Shown in pieces: positions 18,493 through 25,687 of a stretch of 64,000 nt of DNA; within the stretch, counting starts at the first letter, position 1; every line of letters begins with the position of its first letter. The translations under genes and the position numbers were made by a program. Below the pieces are notes generated by a model, which was not told where the DNA came from, did no database searches, and worked only from the letters and a program-made list of their open reading frames with translations. The DNA is from Streptomyces drozdowiczii (GTDB taxonomy: Bacteria > Actinomycetota > Actinomycetes > Streptomycetales > Streptomycetaceae): positions 1,984,001 through 2,048,000 of the forward strand of contig NZ_CP098740.1 in assembly GCF_026167665.1 (NCBI RefSeq), read 5' to 3'.

Positions 18493-19032
18493 TCAGCAGC
18501 CGCCGCAGTTGTAGTAGGTCACGTCCCAGTGGTTGCCCTCGTCGGCGTAGACGTTGCCGGAGCCGGACTTGTACTGGGGGGCGCCGTCACCGCGCAGGCC
18601 GATGTAACTGAACGCGCTCTTGATGTAGTTGGTGAGACAGGTGGTCTTGCCGAAGTCGAGCTTGTAGCCGTTCCAGTGCGAGTACGTGCCGCTGGCGTGC
18701 CCGGTCTCCGTGCCGCCGGTGATGTTCAGGGCGCAGCCGGTGGCGCTCTTCAGGGTCTGGGCGCCCTGGGCGGTCGGCAGGTTGAGCTGGTCGAACGAGG
18801 TGCAGGTGGCGACGTTCCGGTTGGAGCAGCCGCCGGAGGACGACCAGGTGATCCCGGAGGAGCTGAAGCGGGAGGTCGCCTGGCTGTGGGTGAGCTTGGT
18901 GACGGCGTACGCGTCGGTCGTGCCGCTCACCAGGCCGAAGCCGGGCGCGAAGAGGACGCCGAGCACGAGGGCGAGGGCGGTCAGGACGGGGCGCAGCGTC
19001 ATCCGGGAGACCTGGGGCGCGTGGAAGACCAT
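18493..19032 (-). CDS. Secreted M15-like zinc peptidase (putative)
   Basis: Encodes 179 aa from ATG 19032, with AGGAGG about 12 nt upstream. The signal peptide runs through MTLRPVLTALALVLGVLF to a cleavage area near TDAYA. The mature ~135 residues contain SHWNGYKLD (HxxxxxxD) and DEGNHWDV (ExxHxD-like), the spacing used by M15/DD-carboxypeptidase zinc centres, plus TGCALNITGGTETGH and several cysteines that could form disulfides. Such proteins cut D-Ala-containing or other peptidoglycan cross-links. The match is by motif pattern only, so the family call is moderate. A hypothetical secreted protein is the fallback. A hairpin separates it from the DUF4185 gene. Confidence 0.65.
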   Translation of the reverse strand: MVFHAPQVSRMTLRPVLTALALVLGVLFAPGFGLVSGTTDAYAVTKLTHSQATSRFSSSGITWSSSGGCSNRNVATCTSFDQLNLPTAQGAQTLKSATGCALNITGGTETGHASGTYSHWNGYKLDFGKTTCLTNYIKSAFSYIGLRGDGAPQYKSGSGNVYADEGNHWDVTYYNCGGC

Positions 19033-19166
19033 GGGGGACTCTCTCCTCCTGTGCATGACAAAGGGGCAGGAGAGATGGTGCCGCAGTTCTACGCGCGTCG
19101 CCAGAGGGCCTCGCGTAACGGCCGCGTGAACAGATGGCCGGCATCGCAACAGTCGGCGCGATAGAT

Positions 19167-19219
19167 GTTGAACTTTGAACAAGGTGGGTCTACAGTGAAT
19201 GTCGTTGAAGGTTAAACAA
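19167..19219 (+). promoter_or_regulatory. yceI promoter with paired operator-like repeats
   Basis: TTGAAC (19168-19173), 17 bp, TACAGT (19191-19196) forms a good vegetative promoter 60 bp before the start codon. Two related 16-mers, GTTGAACTTTGAACAA (19167-19182) and GTTGAAGGTTAAACAA (19204-19219), match at 13 of 16 positions. One covers the -35 and the other lies just after the start site, as expected for a repressor pair. Confidence 0.55.
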
Positions 19220-19258
19220 CAGGTCGAGCCCGCTCGGCCAGGTCTTCGAGGAGGAGCC

Positions 19259-19879
19259 ATGGCTCTGTTCAACCGCAAGTCCGACAACGCCGCTGCCGCC
19301 GCCACGACCACGGCCGACGTCGACCCCGCCCTGGCTGCTCTCACGGGTGACTACACGATCGACCCGGCGCACAGCAGCATCGGCTTCACCGTGCGTCACG
19401 CCATGGTCACCAACGTGCGCGGCTCCTTCGCGGAGCACGAGGGCTCCCTGAAGCTCGACGGCAGCGACCCGGCCAACTCCTCGGCCTCGATCGACGTGAA
19501 GATCGCCAGCGTGGACACCGGCATCAAGGACCGCGACGGCCACCTGGTGAGCGGTGACTTCTTCGACGCCGAGAAGTTCCCCCTGATGACGTTCCGCTCG
19601 ACCTCCGCCGAGCAGCTGGGCGGCGACAAGTACCGCGTCACCGGTGACCTGACCATCAAGGACGTGACCCGCCCGCTCTCCATCGACCTGGAGTTCAACG
19701 GCTCCGCGACCGACGTCTACGGCAACGAGCGCGTCGGCTTCGAGGGCGGCGCCGAGATCCTGCGCTCCGACTGGGGCCTGACCTGGAACGCGGCGCTGGA
19801 GACCGGCGGCGTCATGGTCAGCGACAAGGTGAAGCTGAACTTCGACATCTCCGCGATCAAGGCCGCCCCGCAGGCGTGA
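19259..19879 (+). CDS. YceI-family protein
   Basis: Encodes 206 aa from ATG 19259, preceded by GAGGAGGAG. After a ~45-residue variable N-terminus comes a YceI lipocalin-like barrel: GDYTIDPAHSSIGFTVRHAMVTNVRGSF, then GHLVSGDFFDAEKFPLMTFRS, and DWGLTWNAALETGGVMVSDKVKLNFD at the end. YceI proteins bind isoprenoid-type lipids and are linked to acid and stress responses. No signal peptide is evident, unlike Gram-negative YceI, so it is probably cytosolic. It is a single gene with its own promoter and ends in a hairpin facing dinB. Confidence 0.93.
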   Translation: MALFNRKSDNAAAAATTTADVDPALAALTGDYTIDPAHSSIGFTVRHAMVTNVRGSFAEHEGSLKLDGSDPANSSASIDVKIASVDTGIKDRDGHLVSGDFFDAEKFPLMTFRSTSAEQLGGDKYRVTGDLTIKDVTRPLSIDLEFNGSATDVYGNERVGFEGGAEILRSDWGLTWNAALETGGVMVSDKVKLNFDISAIKAAPQA

Positions 19880-19887
19880 TCCCCCGG

Positions 19888-19930
19888 GCGCCCGCCGCCC
19901 CGCCCGTCGTTACGGGAGCGGGCGGCGGGC
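19888..19930. terminator. Bidirectional terminator between yceI and DinB genes
   Basis: A very G+C-rich inverted repeat around the loop near 19909, with one bulge, sits between two convergent genes. Confidence 0.6.
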
Positions 19931-19940
19931 CGCCGGGCGT

Positions 19941-20483
19941 TCAGCCCATGGACTTCGAGCCGTCCAGGGCTTCCCGGATGATGTCCGCGTGGCCCGCGTG
20001 CTGCGCGGTCTCCGCGACGATGTGCATCAGCACGCGCCGGGCCGACCACTTCGCGTCCGCGTCGAACCACGGGGCCTTCGGCAGAGCGTGCGCGGCGCCG
20101 AGGTCCGGCAGTGAGGCGACCAGCTCGTCGGTGTCCGTCGCCACCTTCTCGTACGCGTCGAGCACGTCCGCCAGCGTCTCCCCCGGCAGCATCTTGAACT
20201 CGTCGGCCCGCTTGGCGAAGTCCGCCTCGGTCATCTTGTTGAAGTCCGGCATCGCGGCGGCGCCCTCCACGATGAACGCGGCCCAGCCCCGCTCGACCGA
20301 GGTCACATGCTTGATCAGGCCGCCGAGACACAGCTCGCTCGCGGTGGTCCGCTGCCCGGCCTGCTCGTCGGTCAGGTCGCGGGTGGTGAACCGCAGGAAG
20401 TGCCGCTGCTTGCCCAGCGCCTCCAGGAGGTCCGCCCGCTCGTCGGAGCCGGTGTTCGCCGTGGCCGTCTCGTTGGCGTTCAT
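19941..20483 (-). CDS. DinB-family (DUF664) protein
   Basis: Encodes 180 aa from ATG 20483. It is a predicted four-helix DinB/YfiT-like bundle: ADLLEALGKQRHFLRFTTRDLT, then LCLGGLIKHVTSVERGW with the first His, and SARRVLMHIVAETAQHAGHADIIREAL with the two C-terminal His of the usual three-His metal site. The family includes mycothiol-dependent enzymes; the role here is unknown. It is monocistronic: convergent with yceI and 82 bp downstream of the oxidoreductase/methyltransferase start region on the same strand as that gene's 3' end. Confidence 0.88.
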   Translation of the reverse strand: MNANETATANTGSDERADLLEALGKQRHFLRFTTRDLTDEQAGQRTTASELCLGGLIKHVTSVERGWAAFIVEGAAAMPDFNKMTEADFAKRADEFKMLPGETLADVLDAYEKVATDTDELVASLPDLGAAHALPKAPWFDADAKWSARRVLMHIVAETAQHAGHADIIREALDGSKSMG

Positions 20484-20565
20484 GGTTCTGCCTTCCGTCG
20501 TTCCGCTCCGCCGTCAGAACCGACAGTACGAGCGCATTAGGTCAGATCCGGTCCTGTACGCGCGG

Positions 20566-22140
20566 TCAACGCCGCCTGACCTTGAGGGCGTTGTCCGTAC
20601 GGGTGGTGGGGTTGCCGTCCGGGTCGTTCTGGACGCGCTCGTGCTCCTCGCTGAGCAGCACCTCCCACTCCCCCTCCGGCAGCTCCAGCTGGGCCAGCAC
20701 CTCGTCGGGCGTGGGCAGCTCCACGTCCGCGTGCCGGTGGTCCCAGGCCGGGAAGCCCGCGTGCCCCACGATCAGCAGCACCCCGCCCGGGGCGACCGCG
20801 CGGGCCGCCCGGCGCAGGATGCGTTCGCGGGGCAGGTCGCCCATGGAGTGCAGGAACTGCGCCGAGACCAGGTCGTACGCCCCTTCGGGGAAGGTGGCGC
20901 CCAGGTCGTGGAACTGCCAGTCCACCCGGTCGGCGACCCCGGCCTCCGCCGCATGCTCGGCGGCCCGGCCGAGCGCCACGCGCGAGATGTCCGTCGCGGT
21001 GACGTGCCACCCCCGGCCCGCCAGCCAGACCGCGTCCGCGCCCTCCCCGCAGCCCAGGTCCAGCGCCCGGCCGGGCGCCAGGTCCTCGACCTCGCGGACG
21101 AGCACGGTGTTGGGCTTGCCGCTCCAGATGCGGTGGCTCTCGCGGTACCGGTCGTCCCACATCTCGGCGTCGGAGGGCGCGTTGCGGGCCTTCACGGCGC
21201 GCTGGGTGTCCTCGGTGACGAGGTCCGCGTTGATGGCCGCGCCCGCCTTGAGCCCGGCGGCGGCGGCGCCGATGACCTGGTCCAGGAGACCGGTCACGTT
21301 GCCGGCGACCCACACGTTGGTCGCCTCCGTCATGCCCGCCGGGTCCGCCTCGATGTACGAACCGATGAGCTGTCCGCCCATCTCCACCGTTTCGGGCCGC
21401 AGCCCCAGGCTCTCCAGCAGGCCGGACCGCGCCGTGAGCCTCGTCTGGACGACCACGGCCGCCCGCTCGACCACCCGGCCGCCCGCGAGGCGGACGCCGG
21501 TCAGCCGGTCGTCGGTCACCTCCAGGCCGGCCACCTCACCGTCCACGACCGCGATGCCGCGCGCGGCGAGCTGCTCGTACTCCTCGTCGGAGGGCTCGAC
21601 CCCGTTGTGCAGGAAGAGCGTGATGTCCTCGCTCCACTGCCGCCACAGCAGCGCCTGGTGCACGGCCATGGGACTGGTGGCGATGACACCGATCGCCGCG
21701 TCGCGCACCTCCCAGCCGTGGCAGTACGGGCAGTGCAGCACCTCGCGGCCCCACCGCTCGGCCAGGCCCGGGATGGGCGGCAGCTCGTCGGTCAGCCCGG
21801 TCGCGACCAGCAGCCGCCGCGCGGTGACGGCGGTCCCGTCCGCGCGGACGACCCGGAACCCGGAGTGCTCCGGCAGCGGCTCGGCGGCGGTGACCTCGCC
21901 GGTCACGACCTCGACCCCGTACCCGGCGACCTCCTCCCGCCCGATGGCCAGCAGCTCGCCGGGCGGGGTGCCCTCGCGGCCCAGGTAGTTGTGGACGTGC
22001 GACGCGGGCGCGTTGCGCGGGTCCCCCGCGTCGATCACGAGCACGGACCGCCGCGCCCGCCCCAGGGCCAACGCCCCACTCAGCCCGGCGGCCCCGCCAC
22101 CGATCACCACTACGTCGTACGCCTGCGTGTTGTCGCTCAT
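20566..22140 (-). CDS. Fused thioredoxin-reductase-like FAD oxidoreductase and SAM methyltransferase
   Basis: Encodes 524 aa from ATG 22140, chosen for GGAGGAGG five nt upstream. Residues ~8-310 form a thioredoxin-reductase-like flavoprotein: VVVIGGGAAGLSGALALGRA (FAD), HCPYCHGWEV with the redox CxxC, and TNVWVAGNVTG near its end. From ~330 a class I methyltransferase begins: WSGKPNTVLVREV, GRALDLGCGEGADAVWLA (SAM motif I), and AVAPGGVLLIVGHAG. The join is in frame with no indel and normal codon use, so it is a true fusion and not an assembly artefact. Related fusions occur in other Streptomyces. Neither substrate is known; a redox step and a methyl transfer on the same small molecule is the simplest idea. 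Confidence 0.9.
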   Translation of the reverse strand: MSDNTQAYDVVVIGGGAAGLSGALALGRARRSVLVIDAGDPRNAPASHVHNYLGREGTPPGELLAIGREEVAGYGVEVVTGEVTAAEPLPEHSGFRVVRADGTAVTARRLLVATGLTDELPPIPGLAERWGREVLHCPYCHGWEVRDAAIGVIATSPMAVHQALLWRQWSEDITLFLHNGVEPSDEEYEQLAARGIAVVDGEVAGLEVTDDRLTGVRLAGGRVVERAAVVVQTRLTARSGLLESLGLRPETVEMGGQLIGSYIEADPAGMTEATNVWVAGNVTGLLDQVIGAAAAGLKAGAAINADLVTEDTQRAVKARNAPSDAEMWDDRYRESHRIWSGKPNTVLVREVEDLAPGRALDLGCGEGADAVWLAGRGWHVTATDISRVALGRAAEHAAEAGVADRVDWQFHDLGATFPEGAYDLVSAQFLHSMGDLPRERILRRAARAVAPGGVLLIVGHAGFPAWDHRHADVELPTPDEVLAQLELPEGEWEVLLSEEHERVQNDPDGNPTTRTDNALKVRRR

Positions 22141-22459
22141 GCGAACCTCCTCCATGTACGGAGATAGTGCGCACCGGCGCCTCGTACGGCAAACATCCTT
22201 GCCGGTGCGGCAAAAAGGCCCACGCACGGAAGGACTCCTTCGTCCTGATCCGTCGCGTCATCGAAAGAACTCGGCAAGCTCACCGGTTCGCAGCGCGACA
22301 CTTACGGAAGAGGCGTAGGGGGCCTGCCGGATCTCTGCCGGAAGACGGAGTGCGAAGCCATCGGCCTGCTCCACCGGAGGAAACCCGATCAGTCCCGCTC
22401 GCGCCCCTGGCTCGACCCCAGCACGCTCGTCGGCTGCGCCTTTCCCGGTCGTTCCACGG
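22141..22459. other. Intergenic region upstream of the oxidoreductase/methyltransferase gene
   Basis: Over 300 bp without a convincing gene. It holds the promoter side of the fused oxidoreductase gene; no palindrome, repeat or hairpin stands out. Confidence 0.4.
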
Positions 22460-22573
22460 TTACGCCGGTCTGGACGCCGGCGGTGTATCCAGGGCCCCCG
22501 AGTGCCGGACCAGGCACGCTTCCGCTTCGTGGGGGACTCCCGGCGCGAGGAGCACCGATACGTCGTGGCTCAT
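22460..22573 (-). CDS. Possible 37-aa coupled peptide
   Basis: A short frame starts with ATG 22573 inside the ATGA that ends the ATPase gene and codes for MSHDVSVLLAPGVPHEAEA plus 18 further residues ending in SRPA. The 4-nt overlap is the usual signature of coupled genes here. Third-position G+C is lower than in neighbours, and I do not recognise the sequence, so it may be chance. Confidence 0.22.
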   Translation of the reverse strand: MSHDVSVLLAPGVPHEAEACLVRHSGALDTPPASRPA

Positions 22574-23058
22574 GCGTCCATACTCGCCGCCCAGTGTGGG
22601 ATCTCGGCGAACAGCCTCGCCGGGGCGGCGAACTCGCACCAGACGATCTTGCCGGGGTTGCGTTCGCCGACGCCCCACTTGGTCGCCAGGGCGGACACCA
22701 GCATCAGGCCCCGGCCGCGTTCCGCCGTGGGGTCCGGGGCGGGGGCCGTTTCCGGGACCTGGCCGTCGCCGCTGTCGTGGATCTCGATCCTGAGCCGGGT
22801 CTCCTCGCGGTCCCAGTGCAGGAACAGGCGGTAGCCCCGGCCCGGCGGCACGCCGTGTACGAGCGCGTTGGTCGCGAGTTCGCTCACGCAGAGCAGCACG
22901 TCGTCCGTGTTCACATGGTGCTCCTCGCACGCCCAGTCGGCCAGGGCCTGCCGGACGAACTTCCGTACGAGCGGCACGGACCTGCGCTCCCGGCGGTAGA
23001 AGGCTTCGCGGGATTCAAGGAGTTGAGTTGCTTCGTTCAAGCGACGAAGGTCACACAA
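22570..23058 (-). CDS. ATP-binding protein, anti-sigma-factor-like (HATPase)
   Basis: Encodes 162 aa from TTG 23058, the first start after an in-frame stop; a later TTG or GTG is possible. It is a GHKL ATPase of the SpoIIAB/RsbW-like type: SVPLVRKFVRQALADW, the N box LCVSELATNALVHG, the G1 box IEIHDSGDG and the G2 box ERGRGLMLVSALATKWGV. No His phosphorylation domain is present. Such stand-alone ATPases in Streptomyces lie next to WhiJ-like and DUF397 genes, as here: the HTH gene starts 93 bp away in the opposite direction. It probably antagonises a partner protein or sigma factor. The partner is not identifiable from the window. Confidence 0.85.
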   Translation of the reverse strand: MCDLRRLNEATQLLESREAFYRRERRSVPLVRKFVRQALADWACEEHHVNTDDVLLCVSELATNALVHGVPPGRGYRLFLHWDREETRLRIEIHDSGDGQVPETAPAPDPTAERGRGLMLVSALATKWGVGERNPGKIVWCEFAAPARLFAEIPHWAASMDA

Positions 23059-23151
23059 CGTAACTACCGTTGTGCACCGCGTCAGGTCGTACGAAGTCGA
23101 TGTACGAGCGGTGACGGGTCATCACGCGTTCTGAACGGGGAGAGGCACTGC

Positions 23152-23979
23152 ATGCAGAAAGCGCAGCGGACGAGCAAGAAGCGGATTACGTCGTGGCACC
23201 TGATCGGTGCCCAGGTGGCGACCTTCCGGCGGGCCGCCGGGTTAACTCAGGCCGCCCTCGCGGACCAGTGCCGGGTCAGCGACGACACGATCGCGTCGAT
23301 CGAGCAGGGCCGTCGCGCGCTGCAATTGGACTTCGCGATGGTCCTGGACCAGCTCCTGGACACCAAAACGGCCTTGCAGGTCGCCGTCTCCAAGGTGCCG
23401 CAGAAGGAGCGTTTCCCGGCGTTCGTTCAGGACTTCGTCGACTACGAGCAGAACGCCCTGAGCCTGATGTCGTACCAGAACCAGGTCGTCCCCGGGCTGC
23501 TTCAGACGGAGGAGTACGCACGGTTCGTTCTGTCCTGCCAGTACCCGCCTTTGGAGGAGCACGAGCAGGAGGACCAGGTAGCAGCCCGGATGGCTAGGCA
23601 AAGACTCCTGGCCCGCAAGCCGCGCCCCATGCTGCACTTCATCATCGAGGAGAGCGTCCTGCGCAGCGAGATGGGAGAGCCCGGCATGATGCGCAGGCAG
23701 ATCGAGCGCCTGCGCGAGTGCGCCGAACTCCCCTTCGTGAGCATTCAGATCATGCCGTCGGACCTGCCCAAGCACGCTGCCCTCGACGGCCCGATGGTCC
23801 TTCTGGAGACCCCGGACCACGACTATCTCGCCTACGTGGAAGGGCAGCTGGTCAGCTTCCTCCACGATGATCCGGATGACGTCAGCGTTCTCCAACAGAA
23901 ATATGGGATGCTCCGGTCGCAGGCTCTCACGCCCGAGGAGAGCATCCGCCTACTGGAACACCTGCTTGGAGAGAGATGA
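23152..23979 (+). CDS. WhiJ-like regulator: XRE helix-turn-helix plus DUF5753
   Basis: Encodes 275 aa from ATG 23152, with GGGGAGAG upstream. The XRE HTH covers about residues 17-75 (IGAQVATFRRAAGLTQAALADQCRVSDDTIASIEQGRRAL). The rest is DUF5753: QDFVDYEQNALSLMSYQNQVVPGLLQTEEYARFVL, then FIIEESVLRSEMG and EGQLVSFLHDDPDDVSVLQQKYGMLRSQAL. Proteins of this type (WhiJ and the regulators beside abaA in S. coelicolor) are repressors of development or antibiotic production, relieved by the small DUF397 partner, which here overlaps by ATGA. The divergent ATPase completes the typical trio. Confidence 0.92.
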   Translation: MQKAQRTSKKRITSWHLIGAQVATFRRAAGLTQAALADQCRVSDDTIASIEQGRRALQLDFAMVLDQLLDTKTALQVAVSKVPQKERFPAFVQDFVDYEQNALSLMSYQNQVVPGLLQTEEYARFVLSCQYPPLEEHEQEDQVAARMARQRLLARKPRPMLHFIIEESVLRSEMGEPGMMRRQIERLRECAELPFVSIQIMPSDLPKHAALDGPMVLLETPDHDYLAYVEGQLVSFLHDDPDDVSVLQQKYGMLRSQALTPEESIRLLEHLLGER

Positions 23980-24215
23980 CCCGCACCGGCCTCAACTGGT
24001 TCAAGTCCAGCTACAGCGGCAGCCAGGGCGGCGACTGCCTCGAAGTCGCCTACGACTGGCGCAAGTCGAGCTACAGCGGTAGCGAGGGCGGCGACTGCGT
24101 CGAGGTCGCCGCGCACCCCGCCGCCGTGCACATCCGGGACTCCAAGGTCACCGACGGGCCCATGCTCACCGTGGCGCCCGCCGTGTGGGACGCGTTTCTG
24201 CGGGCGAACGGCTAG
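23976..24215 (+). CDS. DUF397 protein with duplicated N-terminal motif
   Basis: Encodes 79 aa, starting in an ATGA overlap with the HTH gene. It holds two tandem copies of the DUF397 signature, WFKSSYSGSQGGDCLEVA and WRKSSYSGSEGGDCVEVA, where one is usual, then the conserved AVHIRDSKVTDGPMLTVAPAVWDAF. DUF397 proteins act with their cognate WhiJ-like regulators, probably by binding them. The stop codon is shared as CTAG with the convergent methyltransferase gene. The duplication is 54 bp in period and very similar at DNA level, so it looks recent. Confidence 0.93.
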   Translation: MTRTGLNWFKSSYSGSQGGDCLEVAYDWRKSSYSGSEGGDCVEVAAHPAAVHIRDSKVTDGPMLTVAPAVWDAFLRANG

Positions 24216-24856
24216 CGCCTCGTCGCCGTGAGGTACACGCGGCGGGACGGGATCTCGTTCTCGTATGCCTCGCGGACCGTGCAGTCGTCGGTGGCGAAGC
24301 CTGCCTCGTGGGCTGCCCTGCGCAGCTCGTACGCGGTGAACTCCGCCCAGTAGACGCGGAGTTCGCTGCCCAGGGGGTCGGCGGTGACGCCGTCCGCCTC
24401 GCCCTCCTTCGCGACGATCAGCAGTCGGCCGCCGGGGCGTATCGCGGCGGCCCAGGACGCCATCGTGTCGGGGAGGCGGTGCTTGGGCTGGTCGTGGAGG
24501 GAGTAGTACGCGACCAGGCCGTCGAGCGGGCCGCCCGTGAGCGCGGTCTGGTCCATGACGGCGAACCGCACGCCCGGCTGCTCCCGGCGCGCCAGCGCCA
24601 CGCAGCGGGGTGAGAGGTCGATGCCCAGCATGTCGAGGCCGTGCGCCGCGAGCAGGGCCGTGACGTGGCCGCAGGGGCCGCAGCCCGCGTCGTACACCCG
24701 GCCGCCCGCGCCGACCCGCTGGGCGAACGCGCGCAGGACTTCCAGGTCGTACGGCTTCTGCGCCAACTCGTCGCGGAAGAGCCGCAGATAGTGGTCCGCG
24801 CGGGCGTCCCACGTACGGACGACGTCGGCGGAGCTGCCGGGGATGGGCGAGGACAT
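24212..24856 (-). CDS. Class I SAM-dependent methyltransferase
   Basis: Encodes 214 aa. The Rossmann methyltransferase core is visible: GGRVYDAGCGPCGHVTALLAAHGLDMLGIDLS (motif I and the acidic strand), then FAVMDQTALTGGPLDGLVAYYSLHD and RPGGRLLIVAKEGEAD. The N-terminus (TWDARADHYLRLFRDEL) resembles small-molecule methyltransferases. It follows the nitroreductase gene by 13 nt on the same strand, so the two are likely one transcript. Its 3' end overlaps the DUF397 stop by 4 bp (CTAG). Substrate unknown. Confidence 0.88.
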   Translation of the reverse strand: MSSPIPGSSADVVRTWDARADHYLRLFRDELAQKPYDLEVLRAFAQRVGAGGRVYDAGCGPCGHVTALLAAHGLDMLGIDLSPRCVALARREQPGVRFAVMDQTALTGGPLDGLVAYYSLHDQPKHRLPDTMASWAAAIRPGGRLLIVAKEGEADGVTADPLGSELRVYWAEFTAYELRRAAHEAGFATDDCTVREAYENEIPSRRVYLTATRR

Positions 24857-24869
24857 GGTGAGGGCGTCC

Positions 24870-25601
24870 CTACCAGCGGTCGCGGTGGACCACGTCGGCC
24901 ACCGGGCGGCGGCGGACCGGGCCGAAGTTGCCCTGCGGCCATCCCACCGGGATCGCGGCGAAGGTGTGCATGTCCGAGGGGATGCCGAGGGCGTCCTTCC
25001 ACTCCTGCTCCAGCATCAGGTGCCAGATGGTGATGTTGGCCGCGAGGCCCAGCGCCCGCGCCGCCAGCAGGATGTTCTGGACGCCGGGGTAGACGCAGGA
25101 GCCCTCGGCCAGCGCCTGGAAGCGCGTCTGGGTGTTCGCCATGTGGTCGAGGCCGGCCGGGCCGAGCGAGGCCGCGTAGATCCCCAGGCCCTCCTCGTCG
25201 AAACGCGGCTCCGGGAACTTGTAGCAGGGGATGATCAGCGCCGGGGTGTCCGCGAAGTGGTCGCGCTGGTACTCGATCGCCGCCACCATCCGCCCGTACG
25301 CGGCCTCGTCCATGCCCGTGGGCGCGTGCTTGCCGGTCGTCGCGAGGTAGGCGTCCACGCAGCGCTTCCAGAGCGGGGCCAGCTCGGCCATGACCGCGCG
25401 GTCGGTGACGACGACGTACTCGTAACACTGCATGTTGCCGCCGCTCGGGCCCCACACGGCGGCCTGTATGAGCTGGTCGATGGTCTCGTCCGGCACGGCG
25501 TCCGGCTTGAGGCGGCGCATGGCGCGCATCGTGGACATCGTGGGGAAGAGGGCGGGGCCGTCGGGCGAGGGCGCGTCAGCGTAGCTCGTTTCGAAGGTCA
25601 T
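24870..25601 (-). CDS. Nitroreductase-family FMN oxidoreductase
   Basis: Encodes 243 aa from ATG 25601. Typical nitroreductase pattern: TMRAMRRLKPDAVPDETIDQLIQAAVWGPSGGNMQ at the N-terminus (FMN phosphate binding), a central VYPGVQNILLAARALGLAANI, and an alpha/beta end with AIPVGWPQGNFGPVRRRPV. These dimeric flavoproteins reduce nitro groups, quinones or flavins, or act in cofactor metabolism; the physiological substrate cannot be read. It lies directly before the methyltransferase, and downstream of the NagZ-like gene after 86 bp. Confidence 0.9.
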   Translation of the reverse strand: MTFETSYADAPSPDGPALFPTMSTMRAMRRLKPDAVPDETIDQLIQAAVWGPSGGNMQCYEYVVVTDRAVMAELAPLWKRCVDAYLATTGKHAPTGMDEAAYGRMVAAIEYQRDHFADTPALIIPCYKFPEPRFDEEGLGIYAASLGPAGLDHMANTQTRFQALAEGSCVYPGVQNILLAARALGLAANITIWHLMLEQEWKDALGIPSDMHTFAAIPVGWPQGNFGPVRRRPVADVVHRDRW

Positions 25602-25687
25602 GATCGCGGAGTCTACGGCCCGATTCCCGTACCGATAAGGCCCCTTGGGGTGCCGCCCGACGCCCCCTCGCGCCGGGCGGCGGGCCG

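Noticed and set aside
16049..19032. GH101-GH64-DUF4185-peptidase as one operon
   Set aside because: GH64 is on the opposite strand, and strong hairpins separate the other genes.
20566..22140. FAD/methyltransferase fusion as another homopolymer artefact
   Set aside because: The frame is continuous, no stop or indel needs to be invoked, and the linker is natural in composition.
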